From contig OZ024855.1 of assembly GCA_964017155.1 (NCBI GenBank), forward strand, positions 54,656,785 to 54,720,784: a DNA stretch of 64,000 bases, in the 5' to 3' direction. The stretch is from Oasisia sp. SBJ-2009. Taxonomy: Eukaryota; Annelida; Polychaeta; Sabellida; Siboglinidae. Position 1 is the stretch's first letter. Every line of letters begins with the position of its first letter. The position numbers were made by a program, and so were the translations under genes. This document shows positions 47,220 through 59,090 of this stretch, piece after piece. The notes under the pieces were generated by a model. The model did not search any database. It saw nothing but the letters and a program-made list of their open reading frames with translations, and was not told where the DNA came from.

Positions 47220-47222
<3 letters not shown>
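46572..47222. mobile_element. Inverted-repeat element with TTATGTAGACC motifs
   Basis: The left end has TTATGTCGACCG, CTTATGTAGACC, TTTATGTAGACC and the inverted GGTCTACATAAA. The right end has CCGGTCTACATAAATCGG and TTTTATGTAGACCGATTT. The end sequences ACCGATTATGCATATAGG and (reverse) ACCGCGTAATGCATAGATG also align. It is about 650 bp and sits between (AT)n tracts. An internal frame of 98 codons at 46780 has no known motif. Likely a non-autonomous or decayed DNA transposon. Confidence 0.72.
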
Positions 47223-47250
<28 letters not shown>

Positions 47251-47265
47251 GTATATATATGTATA

Positions 47266-47308
<43 letters not shown>
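47223..47308. repeat. (AT)n with ATGT interruptions
   Basis: Directly adjoins the inverted-repeat element. Confidence 0.95.
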
Positions 47309-47311
<3 letters not shown>

Positions 47312-48540
47312 GGTAACTTGTATTGTACCTAAGTCCTTAGATGATACATACAAATAAGAAGCCTTTAAAAGTAAATAATTATGATAAATTAAATATCAGT
47401 GGATACAATAAAAAGGTCATAAGTTATAAAATGTAAAAGCGTAGTATAACTGATTAAAGTATAAAAAATAGAAAATATATTTGCAAGACATGATATCAAT
47501 CTTACTGGTTTACAGTGTACAAAGGTTTGGCCCAGTTACTCCACAATGGGCCATTTACTATATCAATGCAATTGTACATAACTTTCATCAAGTCGTTGAT
47601 TGTAAGATTGTTACGCATAAATATATAAAATTTGAAATTTGTTAGACTACGTCATGTCAGTTCATTTTAACGTTGACCTGCCCGGTACATATATTTACAT
47701 AACATATTTATTATTATTACATATGCTGTGCTTGGGAATTTTTTTACTTTATTTATAGTACAGATTAAGTTTAACAAGACACACAGTAATAACAACATGT
47801 GCCAGTATTCTCAGAAGCAGCAGCAAGCATCACACATGAACCACACCAAGAATGAGGTGAATGTTTACAAACATCAAAGAAACATTGCTCCTTTAATCTC
47901 TTACACAACTTGCAGTAATGTATTGCACCTGATCCCTGGGGATGACAGAGGAGGGAGAAGAAGGGAACTGCACCCAGGGAAGACCCTAAGTCAGGACAAC
48001 CTTTGGCAAGTTGCACTGAATGGCAGACGGCACCTGCTTAAGCTTCGGTAAGTCGTTTGATGTTGGTAAAAGCAAAGTTCATCAGCACTGGTGTTATCAT
48101 AATTAGCCAGGAGCGTTCACAGGAACATGTGCTTTGATTGGTCATCCTGGCAGTGATTCACGCCAGAAAAACAAACCACACACGTCTAACGCTACTTCTG
48201 CAATCACATGACTGCAACGAGCCAATCATGCAAATGTTGAGACTTGCGAGATATTCACTGCGACAACGAATTAAAGATAAACCCAGTGCTTCTATGAGTT
48301 CTCACGGCAACAATTATAAAACTATTTAAAACACTGAAATTTGCATTCCACAAAAAAGTACACAAATGTGAGTCACATGAAAAAAATGCATTACAAATGA
48401 AATCACAAAATTAATATCGTTATAAGTTTTCATTATCTATCCCCTATACTAATGGCTGTAAACAAATGTGCCACTCACATTTGTGTTGGTGTACAAATGT
48501 ATATTAACTCATACACATACAAGCCAGTTGAGATGTGTTT
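47309..48540. other. Intergenic, no gene called
   Basis: A plus frame ending at a CTTCG|GTAAGT site (48049) could be an exon, but no acceptor or partner exon convinces. Confidence 0.5.
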
Positions 48541-48542
48541 GA

Positions 48543-48788
48543 TGAACTGAACTGAACTGAACTGAACTGAACTGAACTGAACTGAACTGAACTGAACTGA
48601 ACTGAACTGAACTGAACTGAACTGAACTGAACTGAACTGAACTGAACTGAACTGAACTGAACTGAACTGAACTGAACTGAACTGAACTGAACTGAACTGA
48701 ACTGAACTGAACTGAACTGAACTGAACTGAACTGAACTGAACTGAACTGAACTGAACTGAACTGAACTGAACTGAACTGAACTGAACT
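48543..48788. repeat. (ACTGA)n pentanucleotide array, about 49 units
   Basis: Perfect array. Reverse frames encode only an SSVQF repeat. Confidence 0.98.
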
Positions 48789-48819
48789 ACAAACACACAT
48801 GAGAGTCAAAAAGACATCC

Positions 48820-48962
48820 ATTTTCAATGCATAACTGACAACATCTATCGTTTTGGAAGACATTCTTTCCTTCATCTTTTTACCCATCCACTAACATTTA
48901 TACCCGTCTACAACGAGTTTTACCTGTCCAAATGACGGGTGGACTTCTCTGCATTAAGCAAT
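48820..48962 (+). repeat. Unclassified dispersed repeat, copy 2
   Basis: GCATAACTGACAACATCTAT, GTTTTGGAAGAC, TTTTACCCATCCA, CCTGTCCAAATGACGGGTGG and CTGCATTAAGC in the same order as at 50735. Confidence 0.8.
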
Positions 48963-49109
48963 TTAATATAATAATAAAGCTTTATTGCCATTTACAACAC
49001 TTACATGTTAAATTGGAATGTAGTCTGGCGTTGACTCACATAGTGCCTATATATACAATAAACTGAAATGTGGCAAATAAATATATAATATACAGTATAG
49101 AATTATGTT

Positions 49110-49790
49110 CTTTAAAATGATAAACAATATTATTTTGATCTAATAAATAAATAACATATATCAGATATTTGTTAAAATAATAGATTATATATTTAAAAAT
49201 AATTGTTCTAAGACATTTAATAAATATAAAATGTCCTTTAAATTATAAATTATCCTTTAAAATTTTATTTTCACAAATACATAAATATTGTAAGAGGTCT
49301 AAAATGTCATTTAAAATTATATTTATGATTGAATTATATGTAAAATGTTATTATATTTATACTGAATGCGTCCAAATTAATATATATATATATATATATA
49401 CACAAATGTATATATATATATTAACAATTATATTAAAAATGATGTTTAAAATTTCATTTAAAGAATGATTAAGTTAATTAAGTTTCACAATAAGAGAAGA
49501 TTGGTGTTCATGCATTATTTTGATCTAATAAATAAATAGCATAGTATTATTTTAAGTTAGTAAACAAACAAAAGAATATTATAAGAGGTATAAAATGTCA
49601 TTCAAAATTATATTCACAATTGAATTATATGTAAAATGTAATTCTATTTATATTGAATGCATCCAAATTAAATATATATATATATTAACAATTATATTAA
49701 ACTTTATGTTTAAAATTGTATTTAAAGAATGATTAAGTTAAGCTAACATTTCACAATAAGAGAAGATTGGTGTTGATGCTGGCCTGGAGA
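49110..49790. repeat. Diverged tandem duplication in A+T-rich DNA
   Basis: AAGAGGTCTAAAATGTCATT at about 49292 recurs at about 49583, and TTAACAATTATATTAAA..TGATGTTTAAAA-like and CACAATAAGAGAAGATTGGT sequences also recur. The offset is about 290 bp. Confidence 0.8.
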
Positions 49791-50734
49791 GTTGACTTGT
49801 ATTTAACATAGCAACACTGCATTTGATTAGTGCCTGGTGTACCCAGGCCTGGCCTGTGATACCTACAATGATACGAGACATTAACAGATGCCAGATGTAA
49901 CGCTGGTGATACGCCTGCCACGCGCTGATCAAATGTATGATGTGGAGGCCAAATAGCAGAGAGGTGCAATTCTATATCAGTCCAATTTCACAAAGTTACG
50001 TGTAAAATGCCTGTAATCTGCGTTGGTGATTGGCTGGTGGCGTGTCCTGACCAGGTGTGTAGGTGCACAGCAGGTCAGCAGAAATATATGTTTTTGAAGG
50101 TGTTTTGCACATCCTCATAGATTTAACAAATCAATATGCCATGATTTGCTTTTTTGGCGATTCCAGTAACGACATTGTTACATTTCTGTGCTATAGAGAG
50201 ACAAATAATAGGGTATCACTTAAGTCAGTAAGCAATTGTAACACTTCTAAAACACCTATCAGGAGTAGAAATAACTCCAAAATTTATGGTAGTCGGCAGG
50301 ACTACTTAGTTGGGAAATCTGGTAGGCCTCGGATATATCTGGTAGTCATATGGCCCAGATTTAAGCAAATAACATGACAAACAATTGTTTTTAAATATTC
50401 CCAAATGTTGTGGTAATCCATGGGACTACTGCTGTCATCATCTGTCGTAGTCCGACCAAGTTTCTGGTAGTCCTTGGACTATCGGACTACCACTATTTCG
50501 ACCCCTGCCTATATCCTTAAAAACTCAAGCTGAGAGGTGCAACAAATAAACCCATCTGTGGCAGTCACTCAGGTGGACTGGCAGGACTCGCCCCTAAAGC
50601 ATGGACCCAGGGCTTTACACAGGACACAATTATTGCCAGTAACACATGTTTTGGTGGACACATGGATGTTAACTGTTAAGGCGGCTTACAAACTTTTAAA
50701 TGTGTCTGATGACCTGAAATGGACTACACACATA

Positions 50735-50910
50735 TAACACCATTTACACTCACTTGTAAAGCATAACTGACAATGTCTATGGTTTTGGAAGACTTTTCTT
50801 GTTCCTTCATTATTTTACCCGCCCACCGTCCACCGTCCACCCGTACTTTTACCCCTCCACAACGGTTTTTACCCGTCCAAATGACGGGTGGACTGCATAA
50901 AGCTATGCAT
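50735..50910 (+). repeat. Unclassified dispersed repeat, copy 3
   Basis: ACACCATTTACACTCACTTG, GCATAACTGACAATGTCTAT, GGTTTTGGAAGAC, several CCGTCCACC units, TACCCGTCCAAATGACGGGT and CTGCATAAAGCTATGC. Same family as 37858 and 48820. Confidence 0.82.
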
Positions 50911-51629
50911 GGAACGGACAAAAATGTATGGTGGAAAAGCAATTTCAAACAAATGCCTGTTTGTTTCACAAAAATGACATTTCAATTATTGCTAACCCTA
51001 AAGCTGTGCTGGCAAATTTGTAGTGGTACATTGCACTGCCAAACACACACTCAATACAGTCCTGACCAGTAACCACAATAGTTTCCATGCAAGTTAACTG
51101 TGTCTGTGTCCCTTGATTAAATCCGTACTAATCTTATTACCTACATGGTAACAATAACAACACAAGGGTATGACTACACTACATATAGGTTCTCATTTAA
51201 AATAACAAATCACATAAATAATTGTGTATGTTTGGTTGTCAAACAAACTTGCCAGAGACAGTACTGGAAGACAGACTGCCAGTAATAACAGGGTGGCTGA
51301 ATACTTCCCAGAGAAGTCAAGTTGCCATTGGAAACAGCAAGTCTGCATACACCTTTTGCATAAACCGTTTTCATTACATAGATTCAAGTAAGTAAATGCG
51401 ATTTAAATTAATGATGTAGTCATAGTTGCTCTTGTTCATATGTCTTCAATGTTCTAAACGTCTTACTTAGGTTAGCAAGTTATCTTGGTATTTTTTTAAG
51501 TATTGTGAATATTTTGAAAAGTTCCAAATGTTTGTTGGTGCGAATTGTTTTGGAAACAATGTGTGATAGAAATTATTTCTTTTAATCAATTTCATATAAG
51601 ACCGAGTAAATAAAACTACAAAATCTACT
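50911..51629. other. Intergenic with a short SINE scrap
   Basis: GTGGCTGAATACTTCCCAGA then GAAGTCAAG (51291-51325, + strand) matches the SINE 3' body. Nothing else is supported. Confidence 0.5.
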
Positions 51630-52056
51630 GGACAGTCTGCACCTAACAGACTCACTTGAACTTTTTAAGTCCAACTTAAAAACACATCTTTTTAAGGCCG
51701 TATTTGTAAACTACTTGTAGGGTATTTTATTATGAATTTATTTTTAACTGTAATTATAGGTTTGCAATTTCTTTTACTTACTTTATTATTAAGTTATTAA
51801 TATATTTTAATATTTATTATTTTATTTTATCCATTTATAGTGTATTGCTGATAAGTTTAGCTTATGAACTACGATTTCTAGACGCTTTATTTAATTATCT
51901 ATTTATTATCATTTAACTTTTCGTCTTTACGTGCAAGTTTAAACTGATTATGAATATTTTAAATATGTATGTGTTACAATGTATTTTATGCATCTCTGAG
52001 CAGAGATTTTTCTAGATATACGGCATTTTACAAATAAAATTATTATTATTATAAAA
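51630..52056 (+). mobile_element. 5'-truncated LINE 3' end
   Basis: Encodes DSLELFKSNLKTHLFKAVFV before a TAG, a LINE ORF2 C-terminus. An A+T-rich 3' UTR ends in a short (ATT)n. Confidence 0.8.
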
Positions 52057-52580
52057 TATTTTTCGGGAGAAATGTTTGTTTCAATTGATACGTGATAGAG
52101 ATATTTTTAAAATCAACTTGTAATTAACACCAAGGAAAACAGAATACTACAATAGAACATTATGACCTGGAAAGTAATAAAACCGCTATTACAACGGTAG
52201 TTATCGCGCCTGACCATCCGCCCCCCCCCCCCCGCATACACTGACAGAGGTGACGACCTACAGACCTACAAGTGCACCACTTCCTGTCCCTGAGTATACG
52301 CCACACATATATATACAAAGCAATCGGGGAGATAAGTAGCAATGTAGCTATCCTGGCAGGGAATGCCACATCACATCTTATCTCCCCCCCCCCCCCCCCC
52401 CACCACACCACCAGTGCCTCCTGCTCCCTCCAACAGCAGCTGCCCGGGGAGAGTTGGGAAGGGGAAGGCACTTCCTGGAGGGGGCAGCAGAGCAGGACAG
52501 TCCAGGTGGGGGCGATTTGACTTCGCAACGATGACCAACACCAGGTGGCAGCACCGTCCGCAGTTGAGTGACGCCGCGTG
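52057..52580. other. Region upstream of the 60777 gene
   Basis: Poly-C tracts at 52218-52233 and 52383-52402. G+C-richer from 52400 onward. No coding exon. Confidence 0.55.
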
Positions 52581-52620
52581 TGTATAAGTCGGTGGCTGTG
52601 TGAGCGGCGCGTTAGTTTGC
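52581..52620 (+). promoter_or_regulatory. Possible core promoter
   Basis: A TATA-like GTATAAGT at about 52582 lies some 30 bp before a TTAGTTT initiator-like site, at the edge of the locally CpG-rich segment 52430-52700. The placement fits transcription into the putative first exon. It is predicted from motifs only. Confidence 0.3.
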
Positions 52621-52834
52621 TTTCGGCGGACAACGGACACATGTGGTGCAGCATTGGTCTTGTCTTTGTCTCAACGCTCCACGCGTCGTGTTGTAAAGTT
52701 TAGCTTTACTTGGATTGGGTGTCGCCACGCTGACTTCTGACTGGATTAAGGTGTGTACACCATACCGCACTCTGTGTACGACAGTGCTAATGAAGACGTT
52801 GTAATGAAGTTGTTTCTGCCTGAACGCTGACATG
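52612..52834 (+). other. Putative non-coding first exon of the 60777 gene
   Basis: A G+C- and CpG-richer segment ends in a very strong donor, CATG|GTAAGT, at 52834/52835. The next fitting acceptor, ttattatttgacag at 60665, opens the exon holding the 443-codon frame, which implies a 7.8 kb intron. The last bases of this exon are ATG. After joining they start a short upstream ORF that ends at 60726-60728. The 5' boundary is inferred from a TATA-like element. Confidence 0.45.
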
Positions 52835-53699
52835 GTAAGTTAAGAATGTACCAAGACTCTTCTGACTGGAACTAATTAGTGGCACAAAGTAAACCTCGTC
52901 AGCAGTGGACCAGTATATGGGGTAATTACAGACAAGGTCAGCCGCTATGCATGGCTAATATAAAGGGAGTCTTAGCTAAACTGCAGAAAGTATAAAACAG
53001 CATGTGTTTATCACATAGCACCTTACGTCTCACCCTCTCTACCTCTGTGTAACCAATTACACCGACTTCTGGTTCCAATAACATCAGGTACATATACAAC
53101 ATAATCATGTTTTGCTTCCTAAAAGTAACCTAGCTTTCTGTTTCGTCTGTTGCTTGTCCAAAACCAGGAAGAAACATCTATTAATTTTAAAACCATCTGA
53201 TACTGCAGCCACTGCCCGCATAACTCACAAAACACAACTTCTTTTAAAACTGCACTTCCTCCTTAAAATGTTTGCATGTTCACACAAATTTTGTTTCTCT
53301 GGAATTTAGGTGCTTGTTAAATTGTTACTATAAGTTGTTATAATAACTAACACAGTTTATATTATTATATTATTTACCTTGAATGATATATTTTAATGTT
53401 GTCTTCATAAATCATCCACATACATACACCAACAATGACTTATCTTAAATCCATGCATAAACTGTATCATACAAAATGCATTTTATTTTAAATTGGCATA
53501 CAAGATGAAAAATGTCATCCAACAAACAAAGGTTTATTATTACGGATGTAACAACAAACTAAACTATTGATGTGTTGTGATTGTCGATCCCATGAGCAAT
53601 ACTATCAATAGTAAATGTACCAATCAGTAGTTGTTGGTGCAGCAGATACAACAATTACACAAGTGCATCAGCAGTTGTACTCCATACTTGTGATGCTGT

Positions 53700-53701
53700 A
53701 A

Positions 53702-53744
<43 letters not shown>

Positions 53745-53911
53745 AAAAAAATTAAATGGCAGTTTAACTTAGAATACAACGTAAAATGTTGAATCAGTTT
53801 AAACACATAGAGAAACATAACTGCCTAAGTCCTAATAACGCACAGATAACAAAACAACATTGGTAAATATGGAAAAGCAGTTATCGATTACCCGGTAGTA
53901 TGTAATATTAC

Positions 53912-53957
<46 letters not shown>

Positions 53958-54110
53958 AGTATTTATAAAAAAAGTTAAAATGGCAGTTTAACTTAGAATA
54001 TAACATACTTTATAATAAAATGCATATAGAAACATAACTGCATAAATCCTATTAATGCACAAATAATGAAAACAAAACTGCATAAAATATCATGTACACT
54101 ATGGAAATGT
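53700..54110. repeat. Two copies of a ~210-bp unit with (AT)n
   Basis: Each begins with an AT run (53705-53740, 53919-53952), then A-rich sequence, ATGGCAGTTTAACTTAGAAT and AGAAACATAACTGC.TAA.TCCTA.TAA.GCAC, with offset about 220 bp. Confidence 0.85.
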
Positions 54111-54242
54111 AACTATGTAAATCAGTCACTTAGAGTAACAATGTGACTTTATTGTATCGTGACTTTGTATTAGTCTGGAGCCTTTACGGCATAGCCTTAT
54201 ACTGTAGAGTCAAGTGAAGTAAACATTACTTATGTTCATATA

Positions 54243-54355
54243 TGGCACAGTATTGAGCCCATCTGACAATTCAAAGCTTTTATTCAAAATGTTCACGCCA
54301 TCACCCACTTGACTTCTCTAGGAAGCATTCAGCTATATTGCAATTACTGATGTAT
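54243..54355 (-). mobile_element. Degenerate SINE fragment, reverse orientation
   Basis: GGCACAGTATTGAGCCCATC, then TTGACTTCTCTAGGAAGCAT and TCAGCTATATTGCAATTA, resembling the 3' half of the SINE. Confidence 0.6.
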
Positions 54356-55054
54356 TTAACAAACAAAGCGGATAAAGCTACCAAATGACAATACCCCCAT
54401 CCCACACAGGAAACAGGAAGGCAGGTAACTACATAATGAATAACCACGTAAAATAACCACTATATTGAGTTAACACATAACCAGTCCAGTAGTGCAACAT
54501 TTCAACCTGTCATGTGTGTTATTCACATTCTGCTTCATAAATGATATGGTCTGAATGTACAGTGTATGTCCAGGTATCCCAGTGACTAACCCCACTCCTT
54601 CCTTTTATATGTATTTCCCTTAAATTCTAGGTGGTCAATGGTCCTGCTGATGTTTTTCTCCTTAATCAATCACTGGGTGTGTAGATTAGTCCTGTATCAA
54701 ATACTGAATCAACTCCAGGATCACGTAGGATAAGATCCTATCAATAAATCTTTCATCTTTCTCAAGATACGTATACTTACACCAGACAAACAAATTCTGA
54801 CTCAGGTGCTGTGGGTTCCTAGTAGACAGAATGGACCACAAAACTAAATCTACCCACAGATAAGGACATACTCTAGTTGTACATAAACCTTAATTACCCA
54901 CTGACTCGTATGTTTAGGTAAGTATCCATTTAAGATTAATAGTAATGTATATTTTTTAATACCATATAATTTTATTTATCTATATACCTATAAATATATC
55001 TTTTTTACAATTATTTTAAAACACTAGTATTTGTCTTGTTGTATACATATTTTT

Positions 55055-55146
55055 TTATGTCTTTTAAATTGTAATATGTTGTGAAGCGCCACGAACGATT
55101 ATGGATGTGGCGCTATATCAAATAAATATATTATTATTATTATTAT
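55055..55146 (+). mobile_element. LINE 3' tail
   Basis: GTGAAGCGCCACGAACGATT, TGTGGCGCTATATCAAATAA and (ATT)n, the same ending as the LINE in SLC17 intron 7. No coding part recognised. Confidence 0.75.
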
Positions 55147-57078
55147 GTATATGATGGCCAACCATTAATCTTATCAAAAAATATCAGACTCTTGAACTAT
55201 GCTATGCAACCATTGCTTGAACTATGTCTTACAGAATGTCAGTTTCAAGTTTCTGGTAATTACACATTTTATTTGTTTTGTTTAAATTATTCTCTTCGCA
55301 GTAACTGGATTTACAATGCCTCTCGAATGAACAACTTCACGAATCTTAGTGGGATAATTCAAGGAGTCTGGTTTCAGTCATTTCAACAATCCCTCATTTG
55401 AACTTTTCATTCTATGCATTGCTACATTTAGCATAGATCACACGTATACCCATTGAAGATGGGTCCGTGGACTATTTTTAATTGATGATGTTTGTTTGTT
55501 ACGTTTTGAATTTGAATTGTTCTGCATCAATGCAAGTTATGTAAGGCAAACTAATTTATATTTCCTTAAGACCTCACAACAATTGCAGAAATATATCATA
55601 AATCAATTAACATTAGTGTAGCATGCAGAAACTTTAAAACTGGCAAGAACCATTAATAACTGGAATTTTAACAAATACAGGTGTTACTTTACTTCCAATG
55701 GATTATAGTTTGGTGACTAAGATACTGAACATATAGGAGGGAAATGATAGCACACATATGCAGGCATGAAAATAAAGACACCCAAAAAACATGCACACAC
55801 GCACTTAACATCAATATCAAGGAAATGGTTTGTCATGACTGAAATTAAAATGTATCAGAGCGTGCCAATGCCAAACCACAGGAACATTCCATCTTGGCAT
55901 CATGAACCTGGATATGTTACCAGCTTGTAGTTGATGTTTGTGCCACAAAAGCTAAATCCTTAGGCATTTAATTTCTTACCCGCCCAAACAACAGGTTGAC
56001 ACAATTCACCCCCCCCCCCCCCACCCGCCTGCCTGTCCATCTGCCAGTGCCAGCCCTGCAGCTGGACCAATGTTTGCCAGACAGGTTGCTTTCACCAGAC
56101 AACTCCTGTCTTCAAGTTACCACAGTCAACAGTGACAAACACCAATGACATTTGTCTGCCATTTTTGTGGTTATATAAAAACTGTTGTCACAACAACAGT
56201 TCTCCAATTGTGCAGAAAACTATGTCATTTACACACATACTGCTATTACTACCAAACATACATATGCATGAATTTTTGTAGACACACACACCTACACACC
56301 CACCTACACACACACACACACACACTCACACACACACACCCACACACACTCACACACACCCACCCACACACACACACCCACACACACACCCACACACACA
56401 CAGAAAACAATCACATACTTGTACACAATCTGGTTATGTGACACCTGTCAATAAACTAAGAAATGAGAAATCAACATTGTAAACTAAACAGATGCCATTA
56501 GGAAACTAAAGTGGCCTTGTACATTGCCACTCACAGCCAGCCTCTCCAGGCCTCCTATAAACATCCACAAACACACTATAAACGCTTCAGGACAGGTCTA
56601 TGATCGGGGATAATGAAAGACAGCATTTATGTACCAACTTTATCAAGGCAAACATACGCTCAAGGTCACATCCCGGAAAGCAGCCAACTAGACTAGCGTA
56701 GAACCACAACCTTGAAATACATTACAGCTTGTATTGTTCATTTTGTTTTGAGTTGATAGTGCAATTTTAACTACTCTGGTGTCAGTTAGGTTTTCCAATC
56801 ATGTCTAACTGCATAAAAAATGGTCCAAATGAAATCATGTTTCATGTGATCCCCATCTTAACATTCCTCGCTAGTTGTAGTCTGATCAAAAATAAAATTA
56901 ACAGCAAATTACTGTTTAAAGGAAATGTGCCACCTCGCTTTTTATTGCACAGTAATGTCACATGATATAAATCAGATATGTTGTATCGTACTGACAGACA
57001 AAATATGTTTTACCAAACCACTTGTGGTTGGTGAAATGTTATGCTTTGTGATGAATCAATTGGTCACTCTCTGAAGAA
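55147..57078. other. Non-coding, CA-rich tract inside
   Basis: (CA)n/(CACAC CCA)n at 56281-56402 and a poly-C at 56010-56022. No gene seen. Confidence 0.55.
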
Positions 57079-57079
57079 T

Positions 57080-57203
57080 GGACAGTCTGACCAGTGACAG
57101 CCATGGACAGTCTGACCAGTGACAGCCATGGACAGTCTGACCAGTGACAGCCATGGACAGTCTGACCAGTGACAGCCATGGACAGTCTGACCAGTGACAG
57201 CCA
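57080..57203. repeat. 25-bp tandem repeat, 5 copies
   Basis: The unit GACAGTCTGACCAGTGACAG plus CCATG is perfect over the copies starting at 57081, 57106, 57131, 57156 and 57181. Confidence 0.97.
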
Positions 57204-57360
57204 CCCTCACAGACAGGGTAGAGTTGACACCTGTAGATTTGCCCCCGTTGGGTAATTACTTTCCTGTGAATTATCCGAGCTTGCTATTCAGGAATTTGAG
57301 TGACAACGTGGAGATTGGAATGACAGCGATAGTGACTAAGTGTACATTCTAAAGTTAGTT

Positions 57361-57540
57361 CTGGGGCCCATTTTGCTAACGTTACTAAGAGCTCCTAATT
57401 CTGATTTTGGTCTTTAAAATCTATTTTGCTCTTTAACTGTGGTCTTGTATACTCAAAAACTATTAACACCCGACATGTCAGTGGGACGGTGTGGCTGGTG
57501 TGTCATGGAAATAGTGTCCTCCGTAACATGGGAATGTATG
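57361..57540. mobile_element. MITE-like element, second copy
   Basis: Starts CTGGGGCCCATTTTGCTAAC and continues TTACTAAGAGCTCCTAATTC and GTGTCATGGAAATAGTGTCC. It aligns with the reverse complement of 14361-14622. The far end is not clear. Confidence 0.72.
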
Positions 57541-58914
57541 ATGGCGTTTTGAAAAACTCCTTTAATTTAATAAACTATTTTTGTTAATAAATTGTTTTCC
57601 TTATGAGCTGTTTTACCTGATTGAAATGGTCCCCAGCTTTGTTACAACGCATGTATAACATAAACATAACTGGACAATAAAAAATAAATAAAAAAACAGG
57701 AGGACACAGTTCTAGGTGAAATAATTATAACAGATTTGTTTATATATAATATATATATATATATAATTATTATAGTGTAGTTCGAGTCCATGTTCTCAAA
57801 GTTGAATGTTATGCGTTCTAGGTACTGTATCACATTAAATATACGTGAATAAGTGAAATGCACACATAAAAACAAAAACTGCTCTGCCACAGAGACTGGC
57901 ACAGAGACTGCCACAGTGACTGGCAGCAGCTCGACTAGAGTGAATGTCCTGGCATGTATTTCACTCATTCAGCTGTTTGTTGGATAACAACTTGAGACAG
58001 AAGATGTAGCATACGTTCCTATTTAATACTTCTGTAAACATCGCAGACAAACATATTACTCATGGAGCACAAATTCGTATACCTCTTGCGCATCATTTCA
58101 GAGTTTTGAGCAAAAGGCTAGTTGTATCGGCAAAACATCTCTTTCAGCTAATCATTTCAGTTTATGTTCATGTATTTTTAAAAAGATTTTTTTATTTGAC
58201 AACATTCTAGGCACGTAAACTGTAATTAGTTATCTAATTAATTACTTGTTTAACTTCGACAACGAGTAACAGTAATGTTATATTGTATCCCATCGACACA
58301 CCTATATGCTCATGACACCCAACTGTATATCGCGTTCAATCCGCTCTCAGAAGATATAATTCAGGCAGTGAAGCACTTGTTGCAGAAATACAAGAATGGA
58401 TGGGTGTGAATAAACGTCCCCTTCCACACCCACTCCCTGGGTGGGGAAGGGTTGGGAGTGGGAGTGGGAGAGACTGGTATTTTCCCACACCTGGCACAGC
58501 CTGGCTGTGTATCTAAGTAATGGCTACGGAGGCTGGTTACAAATGTGGGAAATGCATCATTGGGTGACTAATATCACTGGTCATCTGGAGACTGGACCGA
58601 CTGGTCAACAGAATGCACTGACCACTGGCTATCTGTGGTGTGGTGTGGCTATCTGCCTTCCCACACATACATCTGACTCCACTGAAGCATTCCATGCCTC
58701 TGATGGTGTCTGGCATCAGTGACACAGCACTGAGGGGTCTGGTCAGGGCTCACACCAAGTATTGTATTTCATGAGATATGTCATTGGCAAATTAAAATTA
58801 CATTATTTTCAAAAGTATCGTAACACCACAAACTGGTCTTGTCTTGTCATATTTGTTTATACCTTCCACAAAATAAAAAAATAAACGAATAACATTGCAT
58901 ACAGTTATATTTCC
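57541..58914. other. Non-coding, no gene seen
   Basis: Within the putative intron. Short (AT)n near 57743-57765. G-rich block GGGAGTGGGAGTGGGAG at 58455-58471. Confidence 0.5.
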
Positions 58915-58998
58915 TATTATATATATACATATATATATATATATATGTGTATATATATATATATATACATACATACATATATGTATATATATACATAT

Positions 58999-59059
<61 letters not shown>

Positions 59060-59090
59060 AGATATATATATATATATTTATATATATTTC
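58915..59090. repeat. (AT)n / (ATAC)n block
   Basis: AT runs mixed with ATACATAT units. Confidence 0.96.

Noticed and set aside
47771..48051. Plus-strand exon ending at GTAAGT at 48050
   Set aside because: The donor is good, but no acceptor with a consistent frame and no partner exon were found. The minus frame is Cys-rich by chance.
48504..48887. SSVQF repeat protein on the - strand
   Set aside because: Encoded by the perfect (ACTGA)n array. A 5-bp unit without stops gives open frames automatically.
53112..53309. LINE ORF2 end (KTRKKHLLILKPS...)
   Set aside because: Vague resemblance only. It lacks the usual LWN.LP and F...LK motifs in order, so it was not called.
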